A stretch of 59,327 nucleotides of DNA from Candidatus Methylacidiphilales bacterium. GTDB taxonomy: Bacteria; Verrucomicrobiota; Verrucomicrobiia; Methylacidiphilales; CAZTYG01. The notes under the pieces were generated by a model that was not told where the DNA came from, searched no databases, and saw only the letters and a list, made by a program, of their open reading frames with translations. Below are positions 42,028-49,713 of the stretch, in pieces (within the stretch, counting starts at the first letter, position 1; every line of letters starts with the position of its first letter). Made by a program: the position numbers and the translations under genes. Location: contig JANRJG010000030.1 of assembly GCA_033875315.1 (NCBI GenBank), positions 1 to 59,327 of the forward strand. Direction: 5' to 3'.

Positions 42028-42636
42028 ATGACCGCCACCTCCCGCCCTTCCCGCCGCGCCTTCACCTTGATTGAACTCCTGGTGGTCATGACCATCATCA
42101 CCGTCCTGGCCGGCATCACCATCGGGGTCATGGGCAACGTGCAGAAAAAAGCCGCCACCAGCCGCGCCTCGGTGGAAATCGCCGCCATTGAAACCGCGCT
42201 CGAACGTTACAAAATAGACAATGGCGATTATCCCGTGGCCAACGGCATCGCCATCACCAGCAATTTGTATTCCTCCAACCCCAGCAACGCCACTTACACC
42301 ACGTCCGGGCGCACACTGTTCACCGCTTTGATGGGACGCTCGGCCTATTCCGCCACCGCCAATGCCACCGCCTACATCGAGTTGAAGGAAGGCCAGGTCG
42401 GCTCGCTCACGACGAACTCCTACATCCAGGATCCCTTCGGTTACGCTTATGGTTACTTTTACGATTCCGCCGGGAACGTCAACAGCGTGGCCTCCGCCAA
42501 ATCCCTTTTCAACCAAGTGGTGCCGGACATCTGGTCCACCGCGGGAGAAACCGGCGCCGTCACCGTGACCAACGATGGCTCGGCCAACTACGCCCGCTAC
42601 CTCCGTTGGGTGACCAACTGGGGCAGTCGGCAGTAG
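42028..42636 (+). CDS. type II secretion pseudopilin-like protein (202 aa)
   Basis: The leader MTATSRPSRRA is followed by FTLIELLVVMTIITVLAGIT, again with Ala at -1. The alpha-spine continues EIAAIETALERYKIDNGDYP, the GspG-type helix with the Y-x-x-D-N-G-x-Y-P hallmark. DPFGYAYGYFYDSAGN and SANYARYLRWVTNW complete the globular domain. It follows the first pseudopilin by 3 bp and almost certainly shares its transcript. A T run and a REP element lie immediately downstream and may end the message. Confidence 0.85.
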   Translation: MTATSRPSRRAFTLIELLVVMTIITVLAGITIGVMGNVQKKAATSRASVEIAAIETALERYKIDNGDYPVANGIAITSNLYSSNPSNATYTTSGRTLFTALMGRSAYSATANATAYIELKEGQVGSLTTNSYIQDPFGYAYGYFYDSAGNVNSVASAKSLFNQVVPDIWSTAGETGAVTVTNDGSANYARYLRWVTNWGSRQ

Positions 42637-42644
42637 GTTTTTTT

Positions 42645-42772
42645 CCTCCCGAAGGGTCACACGCCGTGTGACCGGGATGAGGAAACAACCCAAGAAGTCT
42701 TCTCAGGATCTCGTCCGGGGAATCCGTGCTCAAAAGTTGCTTCCGGTCGCAGGGCCTGCGACCCTCCGGAAG
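42645..42772. repeat. REPIN-like doublet 1 (REP arms about 90 bp apart)
   Basis: The left REP core is GGTCACACGCCGTGTGACC (42655-42673). The right REP core is GGTCGCAGGGCCTGCGACC (42745-42763). With flanks, the right copy is an inverted version of the left one: both read GGAGGGTCRCA...TGYGACCGG in one orientation or the other. Two inverted REPs at this distance form a REPIN. The right REP lies inside the 5' end of the RAYT reading frame. Confidence 0.75.
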
Positions 42773-43253
42773 TTGGAAGAAAAAAGCCGAGAAATCCAGG
42801 AAGCATCCGATTCATCTTCCTCCCCGTGATTGGAACAACCGGGCACCTTTGATTTTCCTGACTGTGGCCGTGAATGGAAGAAGGCCGTTGCTGAACCGAG
42901 ATACCATTTACCAACTGTTGAAATCCGTCTGGTCCGACGCCAAAGATTGGAAGGTTGGGCGTTATGTTCTATTGCCCGACCATGTGCATTTGTTTTGTGC
43001 CCCTGTATCCATGAATCCCATTCTATCCCTTCCTTCGTGGATCACCTATTGGAAACGAACCAGCACCAGGCGTTGGCCTTATCTTGAAGAAAAGCCAGTT
43101 TGGCAAAGGGAATACTGGGATCGTCAACTCCGTTCCGTGGATCATTACGAATCCAAATGGAATTATGTTTTTCAGAATCCGGTGAGGGCTGGGTTGGTGA
43201 AGGAAGCGGAAGATTGGCCCTATCAAGGAGTGATCGAAAATTTGGAAGCTTGA
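42726..43253 (+). CDS. REP-associated tyrosine transposase (RAYT, Y1_Tnp/HUH)
   Basis: The protein is 175 residues from the only usable in-frame start (GTG 42726). HUH metal motif His86-x-His88 lies in VLLPDHVHLFCAP, and the catalytic Tyr147 lies in WNYVFQNPVRAGLV, with the RAYT-typical WQREYWDRQLRS before it. The reading frame passes through a REP at codons 7-13, so the true start may be later with a non-standard codon, or the N-terminus is really REP-derived. It is surrounded by three REPIN-like doublets, as expected for a RAYT acting in trans on REPs. Confidence 0.88.
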   Translation: MLKSCFRSQGLRPSGSWKKKAEKSRKHPIHLPPRDWNNRAPLIFLTVAVNGRRPLLNRDTIYQLLKSVWSDAKDWKVGRYVLLPDHVHLFCAPVSMNPILSLPSWITYWKRTSTRRWPYLEEKPVWQREYWDRQLRSVDHYESKWNYVFQNPVRAGLVKEAEDWPYQGVIENLEA

Positions 43254-43262
43254 TTTATTTAC

Positions 43263-43383
43263 CGGAGGGGCGCACGCCGTGCGTCCGGATGAGAGGCAAT
43301 CAGTGGAATGCCCTGGGAATGAGGTTTGGGGAATTCGACCTGCCAGATAAGCCCGGTCGCAGGGCCTGCGACCCTCCGGGAAG
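43263..43383. repeat. REPIN-like doublet 2
   Basis: It starts 10 bp past the RAYT stop. The left REP is the variant GGCGCACGCCGTGCGTCC (about 43270-43288) with CCGGAG before and GGATGA after it. The right REP core, GGTCGCAGGGCCTGCGACC (43355-43373), is identical to the right REP of doublet 1. Centre-to-centre spacing is about 85 bp. Confidence 0.75.
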
Positions 43384-43403
43384 GAGGAAAGACAGTAAGA
43401 CCG

Positions 43404-43528
43404 GTCCGGAGGGTCACACGCCTTGTGACCGGGATGAAGGGATGACGTGGGCTAAAAGTTGCCTGTCTCGGACAGGACAATCGATATTGCAAGATGAGCC
43501 CGGTCGCAGGACCTGCGACCCTCCGGGA
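43404..43528. repeat. REPIN-like doublet 3
   Basis: The left REP core is GGTCACACGCCTTGTGACC (43412-43430) with GGA before and GGGATGA after it. The right REP core is GGTCGCAGGACCTGCGACC (43502-43520), differing from doublets 1 and 2 at one central base. Spacing is 90 bp. It ends just before the stop of the convergent ArsR-methyltransferase gene. Confidence 0.75.
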
Positions 43529-43544
43529 AATTCAAGAACATCCG

Positions 43545-44486
43545 CTACTTCGTCCCCACCGCCAGCAGGGTCTGGAAATGGGGGGCCTCAGTTTCCTTGG
43601 CCACGATGGATACCGAGGTCTGTTTGAACCCTGCCAGGCGCATCATCTGGTCCAGATCGGTCTCGGCAAAGCCCAACCAGGTATCGGCGTAAAGCTCCCG
43701 CGCCTTGTCGAAGGTGTGGGCGTTCAGGTCCAGAATCAACACCCGTCCGCCTTTTTTGAGGATGCGGTAGGCGGCATCCATCGCCTTCTGCGGGGTGGCG
43801 GCATGGTGCAGGGCCTGGCTGAGGATGACCGTGTCCACGCTCGCGGCCGCGATGGGCGGGTCTTCCATGTCGCCCAACCGGTATTCCAATCCCTCCAGTC
43901 CGTTTTCCCGCGCCAGTGCGGACCCCACTTCGACCATGCGCGGGGAGTTGTCCACTGCGATGACCTTCTTCGCCCGCACCGCCAGCATTTGCGATAGCAG
44001 GCCCTCGCCCGCACCGAGATCGGCGATGGTTTGGGGGGGGAGCATCTGCAGGAGCAGGTGGCCGACCGCCTCCCAGGACCGGCCGGGGCAGTATTTTTTC
44101 CCCAAGCGACCGGCCAGGGTGTTGAAATACTGGCGGGTGGTTTCCTTGCGTCGCTTCAGGATCAACAGGCGGGCCTTGCGGTCCTTTTCGTGGGTTTCCA
44201 GTTCCTTGGCCGCTTCCAGCGCGGCCTGACAAAGGGGGGTGAGGATGGCGGGCAGGGTGTCTGACCAGCGATAGTACGTGCGCTGGCCTTCGCGGCGGGT
44301 CAACAGCACGCCCGACTCCTTCAACTGGCCGAGATGGGTGGAGATGCGGGACTGTCCCAGATTGAGGGCCTCCTGGAGTTCGGCCACCGACATCTCATCC
44401 CCCTGCAGGAGGCTCAGGATGCGCAGCCGGGTCGGATCCGAAAGCAGGCCAAGCAACTTGAGGCGGGAAACGGGTCCGGCGGGCAT
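43545..44486 (-). CDS. ArsR-family regulator fused to SAM-dependent methyltransferase domain (SahR-like)
   Basis: The protein is 313 residues. An ArsR winged helix lies at residues 1-95 ([20 protein letters not shown]; recognition part [20 protein letters not shown]). A class I methyltransferase domain follows, with motif [16 protein letters not shown] (154-168), acidic Asp179 in VIAVDN, and [16 protein letters not shown]. No arsenic-type Cys pair is present. Known relatives (SahR of Proteobacteria) sense S-adenosylhomocysteine through this domain and repress SAM-cycle genes. Its place divergent from metK, with ahcY just beyond, fits that role well. Effector and regulon are inferred. Confidence 0.88.
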   Translation of the reverse strand: MPAGPVSRLKLLGLLSDPTRLRILSLLQGDEMSVAELQEALNLGQSRISTHLGQLKESGVLLTRREGQRTYYRWSDTLPAILTPLCQAALEAAKELETHEKDRKARLLILKRRKETTRQYFNTLAGRLGKKYCPGRSWEAVGHLLLQMLPPQTIADLGAGEGLLSQMLAVRAKKVIAVDNSPRMVEVGSALARENGLEGLEYRLGDMEDPPIAAASVDTVILSQALHHAATPQKAMDAAYRILKKGGRVLILDLNAHTFDKARELYADTWLGFAETDLDQMMRLAGFKQTSVSIVAKETEAPHFQTLLAVGTK

Positions 44487-44493
44487 GGCAGGG

Positions 44494-44527
44494 AAAATAT
44501 CATTCCATCATGATGCGTCAATATTTT
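44494..44527. promoter_or_regulatory. 34-bp interrupted palindrome, candidate SahR-like operator
   Basis: AAAATAT-n5-CATCA|TGATG-n5-ATATTTT has outer and inner arms centred on the same point (44510/44511). It lies 8 bp upstream of the regulator start and 40 bp upstream of metK, so one bound dimer could control both divergent genes. A metK promoter (TTGCAC, 16 bp, TACGCT at 44531-44558) begins just after it and would start transcription at or next to the metK ATG. Confidence 0.65.
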
Positions 44528-44566
44528 GTCTTGCACCGGGCAGGCGCCGGATTACGCTATCAGCCT

Positions 44567-45769
44567 ATGTCAGACCGCTACATCTTCTCCTCCGAGTCCG
44601 TCGGCGAGGGCCATCCGGACAAAGTTTGCGACACCATTTCCGACGCCATCCTGGATGCCTGCCTCCGCGTCGACCCCCGCAGCCGCGTGGCCTGCGAGAC
44701 CTTTGCCAAGAGCAACGTCGTGGTCGTGGGCGGGGAGATCACCATTCCGAAAATCGGGCTCAAGCCCATCGGTGATGTCATCAACATCGACAAGACCATC
44801 CGCGACGCGGTCCGTGGCATCGGCTATGTCCATGACGACGATGTCTTCCATGCCGACCGGATCTTCATCAACAATTACCTGACCACCCAATCCCCGGACA
44901 TCGCCCAGGGTGTGGATGCGGTCAAGGCCAAGGGCAAGAAAACGGCCGAGCAAGGGGCGGGTGACCAGGGAATCATGTTCGGCTACGCCAGTGATGAAAC
45001 GCCCGAACTCATGCCCGCGCCGGTCATGTTTGCCCACCGCCTCGGGCGCGAACTGACCCGCATCCGCAAGCAGGGCAAACTCGCCCCCTGGCTCCGTCCC
45101 GATGCCAAGAGCCAGGTTTCGGTGGAATACATCGACGGCAAGCCCACCCGCATCACCAACGTCGTCATCTCCACCCAACATGCCGCCAGCGTCAGCCACG
45201 CGGAAATCGAACGCTTCTGCATCGAACAGGTGATCAAGAAAGTCCTGCCCAAACGAATGCTCACCGACAAGACCGAATACCTGATCAATCCGACGGGCAA
45301 ATTCGTCGTTGGCGGTCCCCAGGGCGACAGCGGCCTGACCGGGCGCAAGATCATCGTCGACACCTACGGTGGCATGGGCCGCCATGGTGGCGGGGCCTTC
45401 TCGGGCAAGGATCCCTCCAAGGTCGACCGCAGCGCCGCCTACATGGGCCGCTGGGTGGCCAAGAACATTGTCGCCGCCGGTCTGGCCCAGCGCTGCGAGG
45501 TGCAGTTCGCCTACGCCATCGGCCACCCCAAGCCGGTCAGCGTGCACATCGACACCTTCGGCACGGGTGCGGTGGCCGATGCCCGCATCCTGCGCGCGGT
45601 CAACCAAGTCTTCAGTTTCAAACCGGCCGACATCGTCAGCCAGCTCAACCTGCTGCGCCCGATCTACAGCCTCACCACCAACTACGGACATTTCGGGAAG
45701 AAAAACCCCGAAATCACCTGGGAGAAAACCGACAAAGCACAAGCCCTGCGCAAAGCGGCGGGGGTGTGA
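44567..45769 (+). CDS. metK: S-adenosylmethionine synthetase
   Basis: The ATG at 44567 gives [19 protein letters not shown], the family start (400 residues). Hallmarks are [19 protein letters not shown] and [19 protein letters not shown]. The enzyme makes SAM from methionine and ATP with Mg and K. No Shine-Dalgarno sequence precedes the start, and the candidate promoter would make the message nearly leaderless. It lies between a SahR-like regulator and, past a small mobile cassette, ahcY, so the methyl cycle is grouped here. Confidence 0.97.
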   Translation: MSDRYIFSSESVGEGHPDKVCDTISDAILDACLRVDPRSRVACETFAKSNVVVVGGEITIPKIGLKPIGDVINIDKTIRDAVRGIGYVHDDDVFHADRIFINNYLTTQSPDIAQGVDAVKAKGKKTAEQGAGDQGIMFGYASDETPELMPAPVMFAHRLGRELTRIRKQGKLAPWLRPDAKSQVSVEYIDGKPTRITNVVISTQHAASVSHAEIERFCIEQVIKKVLPKRMLTDKTEYLINPTGKFVVGGPQGDSGLTGRKIIVDTYGGMGRHGGGAFSGKDPSKVDRSAAYMGRWVAKNIVAAGLAQRCEVQFAYAIGHPKPVSVHIDTFGTGAVADARILRAVNQVFSFKPADIVSQLNLLRPIYSLTTNYGHFGKKNPEITWEKTDKAQALRKAAGV

Positions 45770-45770
45770 A

Positions 45771-46195
45771 AGTTTTAGGTTTTAAGTATTAAGTTTTAAG
45801 CTGACTCGCGGCCATGGCTTACAAATCTTTCGAGGATCTGGAGGTTTGGCAGCGTGGATGCAGGATGTCAGTGGATCTTTTTTTAGCATTCGAAAAATGC
45901 CGCTTCCCCAATCTCAAAAGTCAGATTGAACGGGCTGGCCTTTCGGTGGCTTCCAACATTGCCGAAGGTGCTGAACGTGGCGGAACAAAAGAATTTTCGC
46001 AATTTTTGAAAATAGCAAAGGGGTCGAGTGGCGAAGTTCGAACCCAGTTGTATATTGCCCAGAAGTTGAAAGCAATCGACGTCACAGAAGCAAAAAGACT
46101 GGTGAAAGAATCAAAAGAAATCTCAGCCATGTTGGAAGGGTTGCGAAAGTCTGTCCACCGATCAGCTTAAAACTTAATACTTACAAACTTAAAAC
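45771..46195. mobile_element. four-helix-bundle cassette bounded by about 34-bp inverted repeats
   Basis: The left end (45771-45804), AGTTTTAGGTTTTAAGTATT continuing AAGTTTTAAGCTGA, and the right end (46162-46195) are inverted copies with one mismatch and one single-base gap. They enclose only the 118-aa four-helix-bundle gene, whose stop codon lies inside the right repeat. A lone copy of the same repeat occurs at 54797-54831. This suggests a mobile or once-mobile unit, although no transposase is encoded. Both ends are much richer in AT than the surroundings. Confidence 0.6.
45814..46170 (+). CDS. four-helix-bundle protein (23S rRNA intervening-sequence protein family, 118 aa)
   Basis: The frame begins MAYKSFEDLEVWQRGCRMSV, then ERAGLSVASNIAEGAERGG, KEFSQFLKIAKGSSGEVRTQ and a final helix with EISAMLEGL. 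This is the standard S23/IVP family pattern: LEVWQ-x-x, S-x-x-S-N-I-A-E-G and S-x-x-E-x-x-T-Q. The fold is a pentamer-forming four-helix bundle of unknown function, originally found inside 23S rRNA intervening sequences. Here it sits free between metK and ahcY with lower GC than its neighbours, inside a TIR-bounded cassette. Confidence 0.9.
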   Translation: MAYKSFEDLEVWQRGCRMSVDLFLAFEKCRFPNLKSQIERAGLSVASNIAEGAERGGTKEFSQFLKIAKGSSGEVRTQLYIAQKLKAIDVTEAKRLVKESKEISAMLEGLRKSVHRSA

Positions 46196-46212
46196 TACAA
46201 CAAAGGACCACC

Positions 46213-47646
46213 ATGAGCACCACAGCCACCACCACCGCCAAGACCCACGACTACAAAGTCGCCGACATCGGCCTCGCCGACTGGGGACGCAAGGAAATTG
46301 AAATCGCCGAGCAGGAAATGCCCGGCCTGATGTCGATCCGCAAGAAGCACGCCGCCACCAAGCCGCTCAACGGCGTGCGCATCACGGGATCGCTCCACAT
46401 GACCATCCAGACCGCCGTTCTCATCGAGACCCTCAAGGATCTCGGGGCCGACGTCCGCTGGGCCAGTTGCAACATCTTCTCCACCCAGGACCACGCCGCT
46501 GCCGCCATCGCCAAGGCCGGCATCCCTGTCTTTGCCTGGAAGGGTGAGACCCTGGAAGAATACTGGGAGTGCACCTGGCAGGCTTTGACCTGGCCCAATG
46601 GAAAAGGACCGCAGTTGATTGTCGACGACGGCGGCGATGCCACGCTGCTCATCCACAAAGGCGTGGAACTTGAGGACGGGGACAAATGGGTTGATTCCGC
46701 CTCCAAGAGCACGGAAGAACAGGTCATCAAGGACCTGCTCAAGAAGATCAAGGCCGAGAATCCCTTCCACTGGCATGAAGTGGTGAAGGACTGGCGCGGG
46801 GTTTCGGAAGAAACCACCACCGGCGTCCACCGCCTCTACAAGATGATGGAAGAGGGCAAACTCCTCGTCCCCGCCATCAACGTCAACGATTCCTGCACCA
46901 AGTCGAAGTTCGACAACCTCTATGGTTGCCGCCACTCGCTCATCGACGGACTCAACCGCGCGCTCGACGTCATGATCTCCGGCAAAGTGGCCGTGGTCTG
47001 CGGCTACGGCGATGTCGGCAAGGGCTGCGCCCAGTCGCTCAAGGGCCAGGGCGCCCGTGTCATCATCACCGAGATCGACCCGATCTGTGCGCTCCAGGCC
47101 GCCATGGAAGGTTACGAAGTCACCACCATCGAGGACACCCTCGGAAGGGCCGATATCTACGTCACCACCACCGGTAACGCCGACATCATCACCGTAGAGC
47201 ACATGCAGAAGATGAAGGACCAGGCGGTCATCGCCAACATCGGTCACTTCGACAATGAGATCCAGGTCGACAAGCTGAATGCCCTTGCGGGCGCCAAGCG
47301 CGTCAACATCAAGCCCCAGGTGGACAAGTATGTCTTCGGCGACGGCCGGGCCATCTTCCTCCTCGCCGAGGGGCGCCTGGTCAACCTCGGTTGCGCCACC
47401 GGTCACCCGAGCTTTGTCATGTCGGCCTCGTTCTCCAACCAGACCCTGGCCCAGATCGACCTCTGGCACAACAAGGACACCTACAAGCCCGGCGTCTACC
47501 GCCTCTCGAAAAAACTCGACGAGGAAGTGGCGCGCCTGCACTTGGAGAAGATCGGGGCCAAGCTGACCCGCCTGACCAAGGCCCAGGCCGACTACATCGG
47601 TGTGCCCGTGGACGGCCCTTACAAGCCCGAGCACTACCGTTACTGA
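46213..47646 (+). CDS. ahcY: adenosylhomocysteinase
   Basis: The protein is 477 residues from [20 protein letters not shown]. It shows [17 protein letters not shown] (substrate loop) and [20 protein letters not shown] (NAD-binding Rossmann), and ends KPEHYRY, the C-terminal lid that reaches the neighbouring subunit. It contains the extra segment of about 40 residues ([13 protein letters not shown] to EETTTG) found in the longer class of the family. It splits S-adenosylhomocysteine into adenosine and homocysteine. It probably once shared a transcript with metK, before the four-helix-bundle cassette separated them. Confidence 0.97.
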   Translation: MSTTATTTAKTHDYKVADIGLADWGRKEIEIAEQEMPGLMSIRKKHAATKPLNGVRITGSLHMTIQTAVLIETLKDLGADVRWASCNIFSTQDHAAAAIAKAGIPVFAWKGETLEEYWECTWQALTWPNGKGPQLIVDDGGDATLLIHKGVELEDGDKWVDSASKSTEEQVIKDLLKKIKAENPFHWHEVVKDWRGVSEETTTGVHRLYKMMEEGKLLVPAINVNDSCTKSKFDNLYGCRHSLIDGLNRALDVMISGKVAVVCGYGDVGKGCAQSLKGQGARVIITEIDPICALQAAMEGYEVTTIEDTLGRADIYVTTTGNADIITVEHMQKMKDQAVIANIGHFDNEIQVDKLNALAGAKRVNIKPQVDKYVFGDGRAIFLLAEGRLVNLGCATGHPSFVMSASFSNQTLAQIDLWHNKDTYKPGVYRLSKKLDEEVARLHLEKIGAKLTRLTKAQADYIGVPVDGPYKPEHYRY

Positions 47647-47667
47647 TCCCCGAGCGGATACAAGGAA

Positions 47668-47699
47668 ACGGCGCGGGAGCCATCCCGCGCCGTTTTTTT
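47668..47699 (+). terminator. Rho-independent terminator after ahcY
   Basis: The stem ACGGCGCGGGA/TCCCGCGCCGT has an 11-bp perfect pairing with a four-base loop (GCCA), followed by seven T. It lies 21 bp past the ahcY stop and is the strongest terminator in the window. Confidence 0.95.
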
Positions 47700-47722
47700 G
47701 TGTTCATTTTTTTCATTCATTA

Positions 47723-47744
47723 GCCGGGGAATCCGTTCCCCGGC
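47723..47744. other. perfect 9-bp hairpin without T run
   Basis: GCCGGGGAA and TTCCCCGGC are separated by TCCG. It lies between the ahcY terminator and malQ. There is no T run, so it is either a second stem behind the terminator or a small palindromic repeat. Confidence 0.5.
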
Positions 47745-47821
47745 CATAGAAAGGCATTCCGTCGCCACATCGCCCGCCTTTTGGTTTTGACGCCCGTAGG
47801 GCAGCGGGGGAATGTCAGCAG

Positions 47822-49591
47822 ATGCCCACCCCATCGTCCGCCCCCTCCCGCCAAGCGGGATTGTTCGCTCCGGTTTTCGCCCTCCGCCACAAGGGTGACC
47901 TGGGGGTGGGGGACACCGAGTCCGTCCGGCGGATGGTCGATGTCTGTGCCCGCTGGGGTTTCCGTGTGTTGCAGGTCCTGCCAATCAACGAGACCAGCGG
48001 CGACAACAGCCCTTACAACGCCATCAGTTCTTGCGCGCTCGATATCACCACCCTGGCGGCCGAACCCGGTCTGTTGCCCGGGCTGACCCCGGATGCCCGA
48101 CGCGAGGTTTGTCCAGACGATCTGGCGGCGGATCTGGGTCGCGGACCGGTGGCTTATGCCAAGGTCAAGGCCATCAAGTGGCAGCTGGCCCGCGAGGCCT
48201 TTGCCGGTTTCCAGACGGAGCGGGCGGATTTCGCGACGGAAGGCCGGGAATTCGAGGTCTTTTGCCGGGACGAACGCGAATGGCTCGAACCCTACGCGCT
48301 CTTCCGCGCCCTCATGGCCGATCATGACGATTCGCCGATGTGGGAATCCTGGCGTCCGGAATGCCGGACGCTCAAGTCCGCGATGGAGTGGGTGGCGGAG
48401 CTGCCGGTGGTGGAGCGACGACGCCTCGATGTGAAATGTCGCTTCTACCAATTCGTCCAATGGGTGCTTTACCGCCAGTGGGAATCCGTACAAAAGCATG
48501 CCGCGCTGCACGGGGTCGCACTCATGGGGGATATTCCCTTCGGTTTGAGCCGTTCCAGCGCCGATGTCTGGGCCCGTCCGCAGCAATTCGATCTGGAGTG
48601 GTCGGGCGGTGCACCGCCGGAGCCCTTTTTCCAGCCCGATCCCTTCACCCAGCAATGGGGGCAGAACTGGGGTGTGCCGTTGTATCAATGGGCGGCCATG
48701 GAAGCGGACGGATTTTCCTGGTGGCGCCGCCGGGTGCGCCAGACCGCCCGCATTTTCAAGATGTTCCGCATCGACCACGTTCTGGGATTTTATCGTGTCT
48801 TTTCCTTCCCGTGGCAGCCGCGCGACAACGCACGGTTCATCGGCATGGGCGAAGCGGAAGCCCGCGCCTTGGCCGGGGATGTCCCGCGTTTCCTGCCCCG
48901 TGACGACCATTCCGAGGAAAACCGCCAGGCCAATCGCCGCGACGGGGAGAAGATCCTCCGTATTCTCCAAGAGGCGGCGGGCGATGCGGTCATCGTGGCC
49001 GAGGACTTGGGCGTGGTCCCGGTGTACGTGCGCCCCAGCTTGTTGGAACTGGGCATCAGTGGTTTCAAGATCCCGCTTTTTGAGCGCGACGATGCCACAC
49101 GCGAATACAAGGATCCGGCGGATTATCCCGAACTGACCCTGGCCACCCTGTCCACCCATGACCACGAAACCCTCAAGGGGACGTGGGAGGGATGGTGGGC
49201 CAAGATCGAACGGGACTGGGGCCGGGGAGTGATCAAGCAGGGCGACGAGGGGCTGGCCCAGGACGCCCGTGAAGCCTCGTGGGAGATTTACCGGTTGCTT
49301 CGATTTGCCGGGTTGGACGATTCCCGTCTGGTCAGGGAGTTCGAACCGGCCGTTCACCAGGCGGCCTGCCGACAATTGTTGGAATGTCCGTCCTGGCTGG
49401 CCGTGCTGACCGTGACCGACTTTTTCGCCCTCGATCTGCGTTTCAACGTCCCCGGGCCGGTGAGTGAAAGCAATTGGTCGGAACGTCTGCCCTTCAGTGT
49501 GGATGAGTTGGCTGCGGGCAAAGTGAGACCGGATTTGATTTTCGGCCTGGCTGAATGGCTGCGTGAAAGCGGGCGCTTGGGACGGGGTTAG
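47822..49591 (+). CDS. malQ: 4-alpha-glucanotransferase (GH77, amylomaltase)
   Basis: The protein is 589 residues. The GH77 catalytic residues are in place: nucleophile Asp318 in FRIDHVLGF, acid/base Glu394 in VAEDLGVVP, and transition-state Asp447 in STHDHET. NETSGDNSPYNAISSCALD (about 57-75) is the family's sugar-binding start. It moves alpha-1,4-glucan segments between maltodextrins in glycogen or maltose use. No other mal or glg genes are near. It is transcribed alone after the ahcY terminator. Confidence 0.93.
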   Translation: MPTPSSAPSRQAGLFAPVFALRHKGDLGVGDTESVRRMVDVCARWGFRVLQVLPINETSGDNSPYNAISSCALDITTLAAEPGLLPGLTPDARREVCPDDLAADLGRGPVAYAKVKAIKWQLAREAFAGFQTERADFATEGREFEVFCRDEREWLEPYALFRALMADHDDSPMWESWRPECRTLKSAMEWVAELPVVERRRLDVKCRFYQFVQWVLYRQWESVQKHAALHGVALMGDIPFGLSRSSADVWARPQQFDLEWSGGAPPEPFFQPDPFTQQWGQNWGVPLYQWAAMEADGFSWWRRRVRQTARIFKMFRIDHVLGFYRVFSFPWQPRDNARFIGMGEAEARALAGDVPRFLPRDDHSEENRQANRRDGEKILRILQEAAGDAVIVAEDLGVVPVYVRPSLLELGISGFKIPLFERDDATREYKDPADYPELTLATLSTHDHETLKGTWEGWWAKIERDWGRGVIKQGDEGLAQDAREASWEIYRLLRFAGLDDSRLVREFEPAVHQAACRQLLECPSWLAVLTVTDFFALDLRFNVPGPVSESNWSERLPFSVDELAAGKVRPDLIFGLAEWLRESGRLGRG

Positions 49592-49605
49592 CCGAGGGGG
49601 CTCGA

Positions 49606-49625
49606 TTCTTCGCGATCTTCGCGGT
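49606..49625. repeat. CGCGAAG tract, copy 3
   Basis: Read on the minus strand, this is ACCGCGAAGATCGCGAAGAA, the most regular copy of the tract also seen at 35346-35372 and 41284-41300. It lies in the 122-bp gap between malQ and dinG. Confidence 0.55.
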
Positions 49626-49713
49626 GGGCATCGTCTTTCAGGGCGGTGAAAAGTGGACGGGCACACGAATTTCCCATCGATTCACCGGGGGACGGCGTTA
49701 TGCTGCTCTGTTC

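Noticed and set aside
42645-43528. CRISPR array
   Set aside because: The repeats are palindromic, alternate in orientation and enclose a RAYT; there are no uniform spacers and no cas genes.
44487-44566. SAM or SAH riboswitch upstream of metK
   Set aside because: Only 80 bp are available, the palindrome is a DNA-operator type, and the likely transcription start is next to the ATG.
46195-47634. 479-codon minus-strand frame across ahcY
   Set aside because: Antisense shadow of a highly conserved enzyme gene.
47720-49666. 648-codon minus-strand frame across malQ
   Set aside because: Antisense shadow; malQ on the plus strand has all catalytic residues.
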